DNA of 64,000 nt from NCBI RefSeq assembly GCF_003061515.1, contig NZ_CP028924.1:3472001-3536000 (forward strand), given 5' to 3'. The notes under the pieces are model-generated. The model saw only the letters and a list, made by a program, of their open reading frames with translations, was not told where the DNA came from and did not search any database. This stretch comes from Colwellia sp. Arc7-D. GTDB lineage: Bacteria > Pseudomonadota > Gammaproteobacteria > Enterobacterales > Alteromonadaceae. The first letter of the stretch is position 1. The number at the start of each line of letters is the position of its first letter. Below, in pieces: positions 1-7,872 of the stretch. The translations under genes were made by a program, and so were the position numbers.

Positions 1-476
1 TTATCGACAATCATGTTTATCAATCTGAATTGGCGCATGGCAATAGAAACGCGGCATTGGCTTATTTGATGAAAAGTTTTGGTAATATTCAGGCTGAAAT
101 ACCCGATTTATTAAGTCATTACTTTACCCAATGTTCGGTGGCCATGAGCTGTGAGCAACTAGCGACTAGCTTGCTTTTTCTAGCAAACAAAGGCGTTGAT
201 CCGCTAACTAATAAAGTTATTTGCAGCCCAAGAGATGCTCATCGTGTTAACGCTATATTATCAACCAGCGGTATGTACGATCAATCGGGTCAGTTTGCTT
301 TCTCTATCGGTTTGCCAGCTAAAAGTGGTGTCGGTGGCGGGGTTATTGCCGTAGTACCTAACTATGGCGTTATTTGTACTTGGAGCCCGCCTTTAAACTC
401 TTTTGGTAACTCGGTTATAGGCACAAACTTAGTGGCGAGTTTAGCCCAAGAGTTAGGTTTGTCTATTTACCATTAA
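1..476 (+). CDS. glsA: Glutaminase A, C-terminal part (5' end cut by window edge)
   Basis: The reading frame is open from base 3 to a TAA at 474-476, so the N-terminal half lies outside the window. The visible residues include AHGNRN followed by AYLMKSFGNI, and later GMYDQSGQFAFSIGLPAKSG and GVGGG, which are hallmark blocks of the serine-dependent beta-lactamase-like glutaminases; the Tyr in MYDQSG corresponds to a catalytic tyrosine of the family. The enzyme hydrolyses L-glutamine to L-glutamate and ammonia in the cytoplasm. The catalytic Ser-x-x-Lys motif is expected upstream and cannot be seen. The TTG at 30 is only the first possible start inside the fragment and should not be taken as the real one. 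Family assignment is secure; the gene symbol is by family. Confidence 0.9.
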   Translation, partial: IDNHVYQSELAHGNRNAALAYLMKSFGNIQAEIPDLLSHYFTQCSVAMSCEQLATSLLFLANKGVDPLTNKVICSPRDAHRVNAILSTSGMYDQSGQFAFSIGLPAKSGVGGGVIAVVPNYGVICTWSPPLNSFGNSVIGTNLVASLAQELGLSIYH

Positions 477-1109
477 TTGGCGTATTTATATTGTTTAGCC
501 ATGATTCAATCACTAACTCAGCAAGTTTTTGTGAATAGTACTGGTAAGCCGTTGGATGATAGTTATCCGACAACTTATTCATAAAACCATGTAAAAAATC
601 ACTTTTATCTATAGTAATCGTTGGCTTTTCCTGCAACTGCAAAGCCAATTCCTCAACCGAAAAGTGTGATTCTTTGCTAGGAAAAATTAATCTCATGGGG
701 ATTTTAGGTGTTAATTGGGTCATATGCCGAATTTGACTACTATAAAAACAATAAGCACCAAAGCAATGCTCAATATTACTTTGAGAGCATAATTGCCAAA
801 CAGCACTCCCCCAACACTAAAACCTATCAATATTTTAGGACCAGAAATAGCTGAAACTTGCTGTTCAAGCACATTTACATAACCGTCCAAGTTAACATGT
901 TGAATAAAATACTGATAAGCCTCTTGTTCACAAAGAAATTTGCTCATGTCATGTTGATAAGGGCCAATTAGGTGATATTTTACATTTAGTGAGTGATTTT
1001 CGTCGAATAACCTTTCAATATTCGCGGTAACCTGTCGACATAAATGGTTGAATTCTTCGGTAACGCCAAAAATATCGGCGACAAAAATTATATTCAACAC
1101 TCTCTCCAA
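463..1109 (-). pseudogene. Dienelactone-hydrolase-like alpha/beta hydrolase, split by a frameshift
   Basis: Two consecutive minus-strand frames together make one hydrolase. The first (1109 to 720) starts MERVLNIIFVADIFG and carries the nucleophile elbow GFSVGG; after it the frame decays into a hydrophobic, unrelated tail. Reading from the elbow in the -1 frame gives SAVWQLCSQSNIEHC and later CFYSSQIRHMTQL, which runs directly into the second frame (723 to 463) with LIFPSKESHF and the catalytic-histidine region FLHGFMNKLSDNYHP. The switch is at or near a run of five G on the coding strand (plus 808-812), consistent with loss of one base. The assembled product would be about 215 residues, normal for this family. 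It is either a recent pseudogene or a sequencing error in a homopolymer. The end overlaps the 3' end of the convergent glutaminase gene by 14 bases. Confidence 0.75.
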
Positions 1110-1255
1110 TAAGTTCTGGTATTAATTTAGCTAAATATTTACATGTTATTTTGCAATTTGAAAGCTCAAATGGGCTCAGCACTAGAAATAGCAGACGCTA
1201 CCCGTTAGAATCTAATGCATAGAAATTTTAATCATCAGCTACGAGACGAATTCAG

Positions 1256-1984
1256 ATGGGCAGAGCATACCAAAACCGTAAATTATCAATGGCTAAAACT
1301 GCAGGCCAAAAAACTAAAGTTTATTCAAAATACGGCAAAGAAATCTACGTATTAGCGAAAAATGGTGGTGTAGACCCCGATGGTAACCTTTCTTTGCGTC
1401 GCACTATTGAAAAAGCGAAAAAAGATCAAGTGCCTACTCACGTTATTGAAAAAGCATTAGAAAAAGCTACAGGTGTTGGCGGCGAAGATTATGTTGAATC
1501 ACGCTACGAGGGCTTTGGTCCGGGCAATTGTATGGTAATTATTGATTGTTTAACCGATAACGGTAACCGAACTATTAAAGATGTTCGTCAATGTTTTACC
1601 AAAACTTATTCGAAAATTGGTTCATCAGGCACAGTTTCTCACATGTTTGATCATCAAGCTGTTTTCGCTTTTAAAGGTGAAGATGACGAAGTTATATTAG
1701 AAAATTTAATGATGGCAGATATCGACGTTACAGATGTCGAGCTTGAAGACGGCATTATTACTGTTTATGCACCGCATACTGAGTTTTTTAAACTAAAAAC
1801 TGAGTTTGCAGAAAACATGGCTGATGTTGAACTTGAAGTAGAAGAAATTACCTGGGTACCTCAAACTTATACTGAAATTTCTGGTGAAGATGACTTAGCT
1901 AATTTCGAAAAATTCATCAACATGCTTGAAGATTGTGATGACGTACAAAATATTTATCACAATGCTGAGCTTCCAGAAGAATAA
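1256..1984 (+). CDS. YebC/PmpR-family DNA-binding regulator (YeeN-type)
   Basis: This 242-residue protein belongs to the YebC/TACO1 family. It begins [19 protein letters not shown], the start style of the shorter YeeN-like branch in gammaproteobacteria. The family core is clear: [15 protein letters not shown], then [17 protein letters not shown] and [13 protein letters not shown] helices, RYEGFGPGN and the SGTVSHMFD block. Relatives act as transcriptional regulators (PmpR in Pseudomonas) or help translation of proline-rich stretches (YebC and TACO1); which applies here cannot be told. The acidic C-terminal third is usual. It is a single-gene unit, preceded by about 145 bases without a gene and followed by a strong terminator hairpin. 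The start at 1256 is fixed by family conservation rather than by a good ribosome binding site. Confidence 0.88.
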   Translation: MGRAYQNRKLSMAKTAGQKTKVYSKYGKEIYVLAKNGGVDPDGNLSLRRTIEKAKKDQVPTHVIEKALEKATGVGGEDYVESRYEGFGPGNCMVIIDCLTDNGNRTIKDVRQCFTKTYSKIGSSGTVSHMFDHQAVFAFKGEDDEVILENLMMADIDVTDVELEDGIITVYAPHTEFFKLKTEFAENMADVELEVEEITWVPQTYTEISGEDDLANFEKFINMLEDCDDVQNIYHNAELPEE

Positions 1985-2006
1985 GCACAACATAAATAAC
2001 TAAAAT

Positions 2007-2032
2007 AAAGGCATCAACATGATGCCTTTTTT
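2007..2032 (+). terminator. Intrinsic terminator of the YebC-family gene
   Basis: A 9-bp perfect stem (AAAGGCATC with GATGCCTTT), a 5-base loop and a run of six or more T on the plus strand lie 23 bases after the stop codon of the YebC-family gene. Confidence 0.85.
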
Positions 2033-2105
2033 ATATTCAGGATAAATGGTATTACAGCACCCTATTAAAGTTCTGTTTATTTCACATTAATTAAAAAGGC
2101 TAACC

Positions 2106-3116
2106 ATGATTGATTTTCGTTCTGACACGGTAACAAGGCCCAGCAAAGCAATGCGTACTGCGATGGCAAACGCAGAAGTAGGTGATGATGTTTACGGTGA
2201 TGATCCTACCGTTAATGAACTTGAATCTTGGGCGGCTAAGCGCCACGGTTTTGCCAGTGCCATGTTTTGCAGTTCAGGTACACAAGCAAATTTATTAGCC
2301 TTGATGGCACATTGTCAACGTGGTGATGAATATCTTTGTGGCCAACAGGCACATAACTATATGTTTGAAGGTGGTGGTGCGGCGGTTTTAGGCTCAATTC
2401 AGCCACAACCAATTGCTAATGAAAAAGACGGTACGCTATGTTTTAAAAAACTGGCGGCAGCAATAAAGCCTGATGATTCTCATTTTGCTCGCACCACATT
2501 ACTGAGCATTGAAAATACCATTAATGGCAAAGTGCTACCTTTAGAATATATGGCCAAGGCACGCACATTTACGCAACAAAATAACTTAGCATTACATTTA
2601 GATGGTGCTCGCGTTTATAATGCTGCCACGGCATTAAATGTTGATATTATTGAAATTTGCCAACATGTAGATTCAATGTCGATATGTTTATCAAAGGGAC
2701 TTGGTGCTCCAATAGGGTCAATATTATTAGGCTCTGAAGCGTTAATAAAAAGTGCTAAACGCTGGCGGAAAGTAGTTGGTGGAGGTATGCGCCAAGCCGG
2801 TATTATCGCCGCAGCTGCTAAAATAGCACTACAACAAAATCCACAAAAGTTACAACAAGATCATGATAATGCAAAATATTTGGCTAACGCTTTAAATCAG
2901 CTACCTAATGTTTCAGTTAACCTTGAGCACGTGGAAACTAATATGGTTTTTGCAACCTTTGCTCAAGAAATAGATATAACAGGCCTAGTGGCACAGCTTA
3001 AAATGGATGGTATATTACTAACCACTGGCAACCCAATGCGACTCGTTACACATTTAGATATTGATAAAGCAGATATAGATAATTTTATTGAGCAATTAAC
3101 AAGTGCTTTAGCATAG
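2106..3116 (+). CDS. ltaE: Low-specificity L-threonine aldolase
   Basis: A 336-residue PLP enzyme that cleaves L-threonine or L-allo-threonine to glycine and acetaldehyde. The N-terminus MIDFRSDTVTRPS and the VGDDVYGDDPTVNELE block are diagnostic. His83 sits in the stacking position over the cofactor, HLDGAR is at 164-169, and Lys197 in SICLSKGLGAP is the Schiff-base lysine. Length fits the family. A good ribosome binding site (AAAGG, six bases before ATG) supports the start. It stands alone between two convergent or separate units; a weak hairpin (CTCAAAA with TTTTGAG, about 3125-3161) follows it. It would link to glycine and threonine catabolism, which complements the thr biosynthetic operon further along, but no regulatory link is visible. 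Confidence 0.93.
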   Translation: MIDFRSDTVTRPSKAMRTAMANAEVGDDVYGDDPTVNELESWAAKRHGFASAMFCSSGTQANLLALMAHCQRGDEYLCGQQAHNYMFEGGGAAVLGSIQPQPIANEKDGTLCFKKLAAAIKPDDSHFARTTLLSIENTINGKVLPLEYMAKARTFTQQNNLALHLDGARVYNAATALNVDIIEICQHVDSMSICLSKGLGAPIGSILLGSEALIKSAKRWRKVVGGGMRQAGIIAAAAKIALQQNPQKLQQDHDNAKYLANALNQLPNVSVNLEHVETNMVFATFAQEIDITGLVAQLKMDGILLTTGNPMRLVTHLDIDKADIDNFIEQLTSALA

Positions 3117-3184
3117 ATATTTCAGCTCAAAAAAGTCAATTTATTTTATTTGGTTTTGAGTGATAGAGTTTATATTAAAAAATG

Positions 3185-3243
3185 TCGGTGAAAGCTTCTG
3201 TTCAAGATTTTAGCGTTAGCTTTAATTTTTGCAATTTCACCGA
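3185..3243 (-). terminator. Long-loop hairpin with T-tract after the crotonase gene
   Basis: A 9-bp perfect inverted repeat (TCGGTGAAA at 3185-3193, TTTCACCGA at 3235-3243) with further AAAGCT/AGCTTT pairing inside the loop. On the minus strand it is followed by CATTTTTTAAT. It starts 8 bases beyond the crotonase stop codon, so it is likely its terminator; the loop is unusually long. Confidence 0.45.
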
Positions 3244-3250
3244 TATAACC

Positions 3251-4051
3251 TTATTTTGTCAGTTTCTCAATCATGGTATTTACGGCTGTTAAATGTTCAG
3301 GGTTGTTATGACACATACCCTGAAATACAGCGCACATATCAAGAAAATCGGGTAACTCTGTGCGTTGTGCCAATTTCATTAAACGCTTTGTTAACCTTAA
3401 TGAGGCGACTGGCTTAGCGGCCATTTCATTGGCAAGTTGGTTCACTTTTTCGATGAGATTTTCTGGCTCGACAACCTCTAAAACAACACCTATTTCTTTG
3501 GCTTCTTGTGCATCAATAACACGTCCAGTAAAGGTTAGCTCTGCGGCTTTTTGATATCCAATTAAGCGTTGCATAAACCATGCACCACCATCACCTGGGA
3601 TAATACCTAAATTAACAAAAGTTTCACCAAACTTGGCTTTGGTTGAGGCAATTCTAATATCGCACATATTGGCAATATCAAAGCCTGCGCCAATTGCAGG
3701 GCCGTTTACAGCTGCAATCACCGGAACTTCCAGTTTATGTAGTGCTAAAGGTATACGTTGAATACCTTCTCGATAACGTCTTTCTAGTGCTTGTACATCG
3801 CCAGCAAAATCGCCAGCGCGCTCAGCCATATCTTTTATATTGCCGCCCGAAGAAAAAGCAGAGCCTGCACCTGTGATGATCAGCACTGCTATGTCAGGGG
3901 TTTTATTAATCCACTCAACCGTGTTAACAATATCATCTGCTATTGAAGTGCCCGTTAATGCATTACGCACATCGTGACGATTAAAGGTCAAGGTAACCAC
4001 TTTATTACTGAGTGTTAGTTTACAGTCGACCAAGTTAGGGTGTGTATTCAT
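3251..4051 (-). CDS. Crotonase-superfamily protein (enoyl-CoA hydratase/isomerase-like)
   Basis: A 266-residue crotonase fold protein. The first oxyanion-hole strand is GSAFSSGGNIKDM (residues 63-75) and the second is AAVNGPAIGAGFDIANMCD (113-131), both standard. Compared with classical enoyl-CoA hydratase, the two catalytic glutamates appear absent: the first position is Asp125 (GAGFD) and the second, 20 residues later, is Phe145 in FGETFVNLG. It may therefore be an isomerase, hydrolase or other crotonase activity, and calling it a simple enoyl-CoA hydratase would be unsafe. It lies 38 bases downstream of mazG on the same strand and is probably co-transcribed with it. Acyl-CoA binding is inferred from the fold. 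Confidence 0.85.
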   Translation of the reverse strand: MNTHPNLVDCKLTLSNKVVTLTFNRHDVRNALTGTSIADDIVNTVEWINKTPDIAVLIITGAGSAFSSGGNIKDMAERAGDFAGDVQALERRYREGIQRIPLALHKLEVPVIAAVNGPAIGAGFDIANMCDIRIASTKAKFGETFVNLGIIPGDGGAWFMQRLIGYQKAAELTFTGRVIDAQEAKEIGVVLEVVEPENLIEKVNQLANEMAAKPVASLRLTKRLMKLAQRTELPDFLDMCAVFQGMCHNNPEHLTAVNTMIEKLTK

Positions 4052-4089
4052 TTTTACCTCACGATGCAGTTTTATAAATGGTTGTAGTA

Positions 4090-4890
4090 CTATAATTTTT
4101 CAGACACTTTGACTTGCTGCCAAAACGTTTCGAGTTCATCTAGCGTGTGTTGCTCTATACTTTTATCGGCATTATTCACTTGTGCTTCAACACCATGAAA
4201 GCGCTTAGTAAATTTATTATTCGCTTGGCGCAATAACGCCTCTGGGTCTTGTTTAGCATGACGACATAAATTAACCACGGCAAACATTAAGTCACCTAAC
4301 TCTTCCGCTAAAGCGTTGTCATCTCGATGCAGTTCAGCTTTAACCTCTAAAACTTCTTCTTCTACTTTAGCAAAAACATCATCAATATTGTCCCAATCAA
4401 AACCGACATGTGCACAGCGTTTTTGAATTTTTGCTGCTTGTGATAACGCCGGTAAATTACGTGGAATATCAGCCAATATACTTAAATTAGTGTCTTTGTT
4501 TTTTTGCTGACGCTCTTTTGTTTTCTCATTTTCCCAATTGGCTTTAACTTCGACATCTGATTGAAAGTCACTGTTGGCAAAAACATGTGGGTGACGGCGA
4601 ATTAACTTTTCACAAATAGCACTGACTACGCTGTCAAAATCAAAACGCTTTTCTTCCGCGCCAAGTTGGCTATAAAACACCACTTGAAACAATAAGTCAC
4701 CCAGCTCTTTTTCCAACTCAGTAAATTCTTCTTGCTCAATGGCGTCAGCTACTTCGTATGCTTCTTCAAGCGTATGCGGAATAATAGAGGCGAAAGTTTG
4801 CTTTAAGTCCCAAGGACAACCCGTTTCAGGATTACGCAATTCAGACATGATCCAGCGTAGTTTTTGTATTGAGGGCTTATCGTTCAACAT
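4090..4890 (-). CDS. mazG: Nucleoside triphosphate pyrophosphohydrolase MazG
   Basis: A 266-residue protein with two tandem MazG domains, as in Escherichia coli. Domain one carries ETGCPWDLKQTF and the metal-binding helices TLEEAYEVADAIE and LEKELGDLLFQVVFYS; domain two repeats the theme with EEVLEVKAELHRDDN and LAEELGDLMFAVVNL. It hydrolyses nucleoside triphosphates to monophosphates and pyrophosphate, cleaning the pool of non-canonical nucleotides, and in E. coli it lowers ppGpp levels. In E. coli it sits downstream of relA; here relA is next in line but separated by a convergent small gene. The start MLNDKPSIQKLRWIM matches the family. Confidence 0.93.
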   Translation of the reverse strand: MLNDKPSIQKLRWIMSELRNPETGCPWDLKQTFASIIPHTLEEAYEVADAIEQEEFTELEKELGDLLFQVVFYSQLGAEEKRFDFDSVVSAICEKLIRRHPHVFANSDFQSDVEVKANWENEKTKERQQKNKDTNLSILADIPRNLPALSQAAKIQKRCAHVGFDWDNIDDVFAKVEEEVLEVKAELHRDDNALAEELGDLMFAVVNLCRHAKQDPEALLRQANNKFTKRFHGVEAQVNNADKSIEQHTLDELETFWQQVKVSEKL

Positions 4891-5098
4891 TATTTAATAT
4901 CCTGATTATTTACCTAAAAGGTATGTACGTATTACTTTTTGTAATTAGCGTAGCATCCAACTTCATCATAATAAGCAACTATATTACATTCATTAGCGTT
5001 TACATATTGGCAATTCGTTATTGTGTATTTTTTGTACTAAGCTTGTGGAGTGATTAAACATGCAGTAGAAACATAAACTTTACAAAAGGAATATAAAG

Positions 5099-5539
5099 AT
5101 GAATAAAGCTATCATTATTAGTTTAGCTTTTTTGTTAACTGTATTGTCGTTTATAGCTGATGCAGAAGAACAAAAACCTAAAAAGTTAGCAAACGTTGAA
5201 TATCTATCTATCACTTATACTGATTTCAAACCCGGAAAAGCCGATAGAGCGATGGAAATTATCAAAGAACATTATTTTCCTGCATCTAAAACAGCTGGAA
5301 CTCCAGTACCTTATATTGTCAGGCTACAAAGTGGCGAATGGGATATGGTTACAGCATGGACGTTAGAAGAGGGTTATTCATCCATGGAATGGGAAATATC
5401 TGCAGATGGAATCAAGTGGATGCAAGCTTTTAACAAACAAGAAGGTAAAGAAAAATCAAAAGAAATTAGAGATGAATTTAATAGTTTAATCCAAAGGAGC
5501 AATCACGTAATAGGTTATCACCCTATTGATATTAAATAA
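5099..5539 (+). CDS. Small secreted protein of unknown function
   Basis: A 146-residue protein with a clear Sec signal peptide: MNKA, a hydrophobic core to about residue 20 and a likely cleavage after ADA (residue 22). The mature part is small, rich in Lys and Glu, and contains VEYLSITYTDFKPGKADRAM and later EWDMVTAWTLEEG. That pattern suggests a dimeric alpha-beta barrel of the NIPSNAP or antibiotic-monooxygenase type, but this is a guess from strand and helix pattern. A good ribosome binding site (AAAGGA, 9-10 bases upstream) supports the start. It is the only plus-strand gene between mazG and relA, and interrupts the usual relA-mazG neighbourhood. I do not recognise a specific function. 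Confidence 0.75.
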   Translation: MNKAIIISLAFLLTVLSFIADAEEQKPKKLANVEYLSITYTDFKPGKADRAMEIIKEHYFPASKTAGTPVPYIVRLQSGEWDMVTAWTLEEGYSSMEWEISADGIKWMQAFNKQEGKEKSKEIRDEFNSLIQRSNHVIGYHPIDIK

Positions 5540-5559
5540 TTAATTTACTGTAAGTTCAT

Positions 5560-5593
5560 GCCCATCTTTACTTTTATATAAAGTTAGATGGGC
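5560..5593. other. Stem-loop between the secreted-protein gene and relA
   Basis: GCCCATCT at 5560-5567 pairs with AGATGGGC at 5586-5593, extended inside by ACTTT/AAAGT across a 2x1 internal loop. It lies where two convergent genes end (stops at 5539 and 5634). Neither strand has a T-tract after it, so it may act as a transcript-end stabiliser or a weak bidirectional terminator. Confidence 0.5.
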
Positions 5594-5633
5594 GATATTA
5601 AGCCGTTCATTTATTTCATAGTTTAATAACTGA

Positions 5634-7835
5634 CTATAAGCGTTTAACTTCAGTAACGTCGTCTAACTGATTCAATTTCGCTAATAATCGCATTAACGCT
5701 TCATTATTAGCCACTTCAACTTTAATTGTCATGCTCATACTTTGCTTAGCGTTATCAGTGTTACTTTCAATACCAATAATACTGACTCTTTCATTAGAAA
5801 TAATCGTTGATATATCTCTCAATAAGCCTTGGCGATCACCACCAATAATATTAATGCTAACTTGATAACTTTTATTGCTGCTTCCGCCCCACTGCACTTC
5901 AACTTCACGCTCAGGTTGTTGGTTAAGCGAGTTGGCAAGTTGATCACAATCAACCCGATGCACTGAGATACCTCGACCTTGGGTGATAAAACCTAAAATT
6001 TCATCGCCTGGAACTGGCTGGCAGCATTTAGCCATGTGAGTCAACAAGTTACCAACACCTGACACAGTAATGCCATTGCTATCGCCTGCTTGTGTATCTG
6101 TTTGTTGCGGTTGACGAATTAAGCTTTGTGGATCAATTTCCACTTCAGGTTTTGACTTTTCATCTTGCTGTTGTAAGCAATGAACCACTTGCAACAGGCG
6201 GGTATTTCCGGATCCTATCGCGGCAAATAGATCATCATTAGTAGTTAAATTAAAGCGCTCAGTTGCGACTGATAAATCTACTTTTGCTAATGATAAGTGT
6301 AATTTACCTAACGCTGTTTCTAACATTTCTTTACCTGCGGCGAGGTTTTTATCTCGGTCGAGTAAACGAAAAAAATGTTGTACTTTAGCGCGGGCTCTAG
6401 AAGTATGAAGATACTTTAAGCTCGGGTTTAGCCAATCACGACTTGGATTTAAAGACTTACTACGAAGTATTTCGACTTTATCGCCAGTACGTAAAGTGTG
6501 AGTAAAGGGCACTATGCGACCAAATACTTTGGCGCCAATACAGCTATGACCTACATTAGAATGAATATAGTAAGCAAAATCTAATGGTGTTGAGCCACTG
6601 GGTAAATCGACTACGTCACCACTGGGAGTAAAAACATAAATACGGTCTTCGAACACTTGGCTACGTAATTCATCGAGTAACTCGCCACTTTCTGAGACAT
6701 CTTCTTGCCACTGTAAAATTTTTCTTAACCAACTCACTTTTTCGTCAAAGCCTGAAGTTTTACCGCTAGCATTGCCTTCTTTGTAACGCCAATGTGCAGC
6801 AACACCTAACTCGGCATCATCATGCATTTGTTGGGTTCTAATTTGTATTTCTATAGCTTTGCCTTCAGGGCCAATTACTACGGTATGAATCGACTGGTAA
6901 CCATTGCTTTTCGGCGTAGCTACATAGTCATCAAACTCTTTCGATAAGTGATTCCAGCTAGTATGCACTAAACCTAATGCGCCATAGCAACCCTGTAGTT
7001 CATCAACAATAATGCGCACCGCTCTCACATCAAATAGCTGTTCAAAATCCAACGACTTTTGTTGCATTTTTTTCCAGATACTATAAATGTGTTTAGGTCG
7101 CCCATAAACACAACCTTTAATACCCGAAGATTTAAGCTGCTCAGAGATATTATTAACAAAGTCAGTCATGTACTGTTCTCTGTCGAGCCTCTTCTCATCA
7201 AGCTGTTTAGCTATTGTTTTATAGACTGTTGGGTGTAAATAGCGAAACGAGAGATCTTCTAATTCCCACTTTAACTGCCCAATACCCAAACGATTAGCTA
7301 AGGGTGCATAGATATTACTGGTTTCTTTCGCCGCTAACACACGGGTTTCTTCGTCGCTATTTTTCACTAAACGTAAGTGACATAAGCGCTCTGCCAACTT
7401 AATAACAACAGCACGAACATCTTCAACCATAGTCAATAACATGCGGCGAACATTATCAATTTGGTTAGCGCTAACTTGGCTTGACTGTGATTGCTGTAAG
7501 GCTTTAATAGCCTCCATTTGGCTTACACCTTTGCAAAGCAAGTATATTTTTTTGGAAAAATTTTCTTGGATGTACTCAAGACTAATACAGTTGTATTCAT
7601 ACAAAGGACAAATAAAAGCGGCACAGAGCGAGTCTGTATCAAGGTTTAACGCCGATAGTATTTCAACCATCTCTAAAGATTTCGTTTGACAGGGAGTCGT
7701 ATCATCAAATAAACCGTTGACTTTCAAATACAACTTTTCTAATGCTGCTTTCTTGTCATTATCTAATTCAAGCGCATCAAGCCATTGTTCAAAACTAGCT
7801 TTTGACATGTGATGCGACTTACGTACAGAAACCAT
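5634..7835 (-). CDS. relA: GTP pyrophosphokinase RelA, (p)ppGpp synthetase I
   Basis: A 733-residue long RSH protein. The order is a degenerate HD hydrolase domain (AAFICPLYEYN replaces the metal-binding HD residues), the synthetase domain with GRPKHIYSIWKKM, DVRAVRIIVDEL, FDDYVATPKSNGYQSIHTVV and EIQIRTQQMHDDAE, a TGS domain beginning DRIYVFTPSGDVVDLP, the conserved zinc-finger-like region MAKCCQPVPGDEILGF and a C-terminal ACT domain. Loss of the HD residues and the FDDY context mark it as RelA rather than SpoT: it makes (p)ppGpp on ribosomes stalled with uncharged tRNA. It is 37 bases downstream of rlmD and probably in its operon. The start MVSVRKSHH resembles the E. coli start. Confidence 0.95.
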   Translation of the reverse strand: MVSVRKSHHMSKASFEQWLDALELDNDKKAALEKLYLKVNGLFDDTTPCQTKSLEMVEILSALNLDTDSLCAAFICPLYEYNCISLEYIQENFSKKIYLLCKGVSQMEAIKALQQSQSSQVSANQIDNVRRMLLTMVEDVRAVVIKLAERLCHLRLVKNSDEETRVLAAKETSNIYAPLANRLGIGQLKWELEDLSFRYLHPTVYKTIAKQLDEKRLDREQYMTDFVNNISEQLKSSGIKGCVYGRPKHIYSIWKKMQQKSLDFEQLFDVRAVRIIVDELQGCYGALGLVHTSWNHLSKEFDDYVATPKSNGYQSIHTVVIGPEGKAIEIQIRTQQMHDDAELGVAAHWRYKEGNASGKTSGFDEKVSWLRKILQWQEDVSESGELLDELRSQVFEDRIYVFTPSGDVVDLPSGSTPLDFAYYIHSNVGHSCIGAKVFGRIVPFTHTLRTGDKVEILRSKSLNPSRDWLNPSLKYLHTSRARAKVQHFFRLLDRDKNLAAGKEMLETALGKLHLSLAKVDLSVATERFNLTTNDDLFAAIGSGNTRLLQVVHCLQQQDEKSKPEVEIDPQSLIRQPQQTDTQAGDSNGITVSGVGNLLTHMAKCCQPVPGDEILGFITQGRGISVHRVDCDQLANSLNQQPEREVEVQWGGSSNKSYQVSINIIGGDRQGLLRDISTIISNERVSIIGIESNTDNAKQSMSMTIKVEVANNEALMRLLAKLNQLDDVTEVKRL

Positions 7836-7872
7836 GGAACTCCCTACCTCTGATTCAATTTTTATACTTGCG

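Noticed and set aside
463..1109. Programmed -1 frameshift in the hydrolase gene
   Set aside because: The zero-frame site T GGG GGA requires a mismatched P-site slip and no downstream stimulator is evident; a base loss in the G5 run is simpler.
4869..5057. 62-residue plus-strand frame between mazG and the secreted protein
   Set aside because: It overlaps the mazG start, is AT-driven hydrophobic sequence, and has no ribosome binding site.
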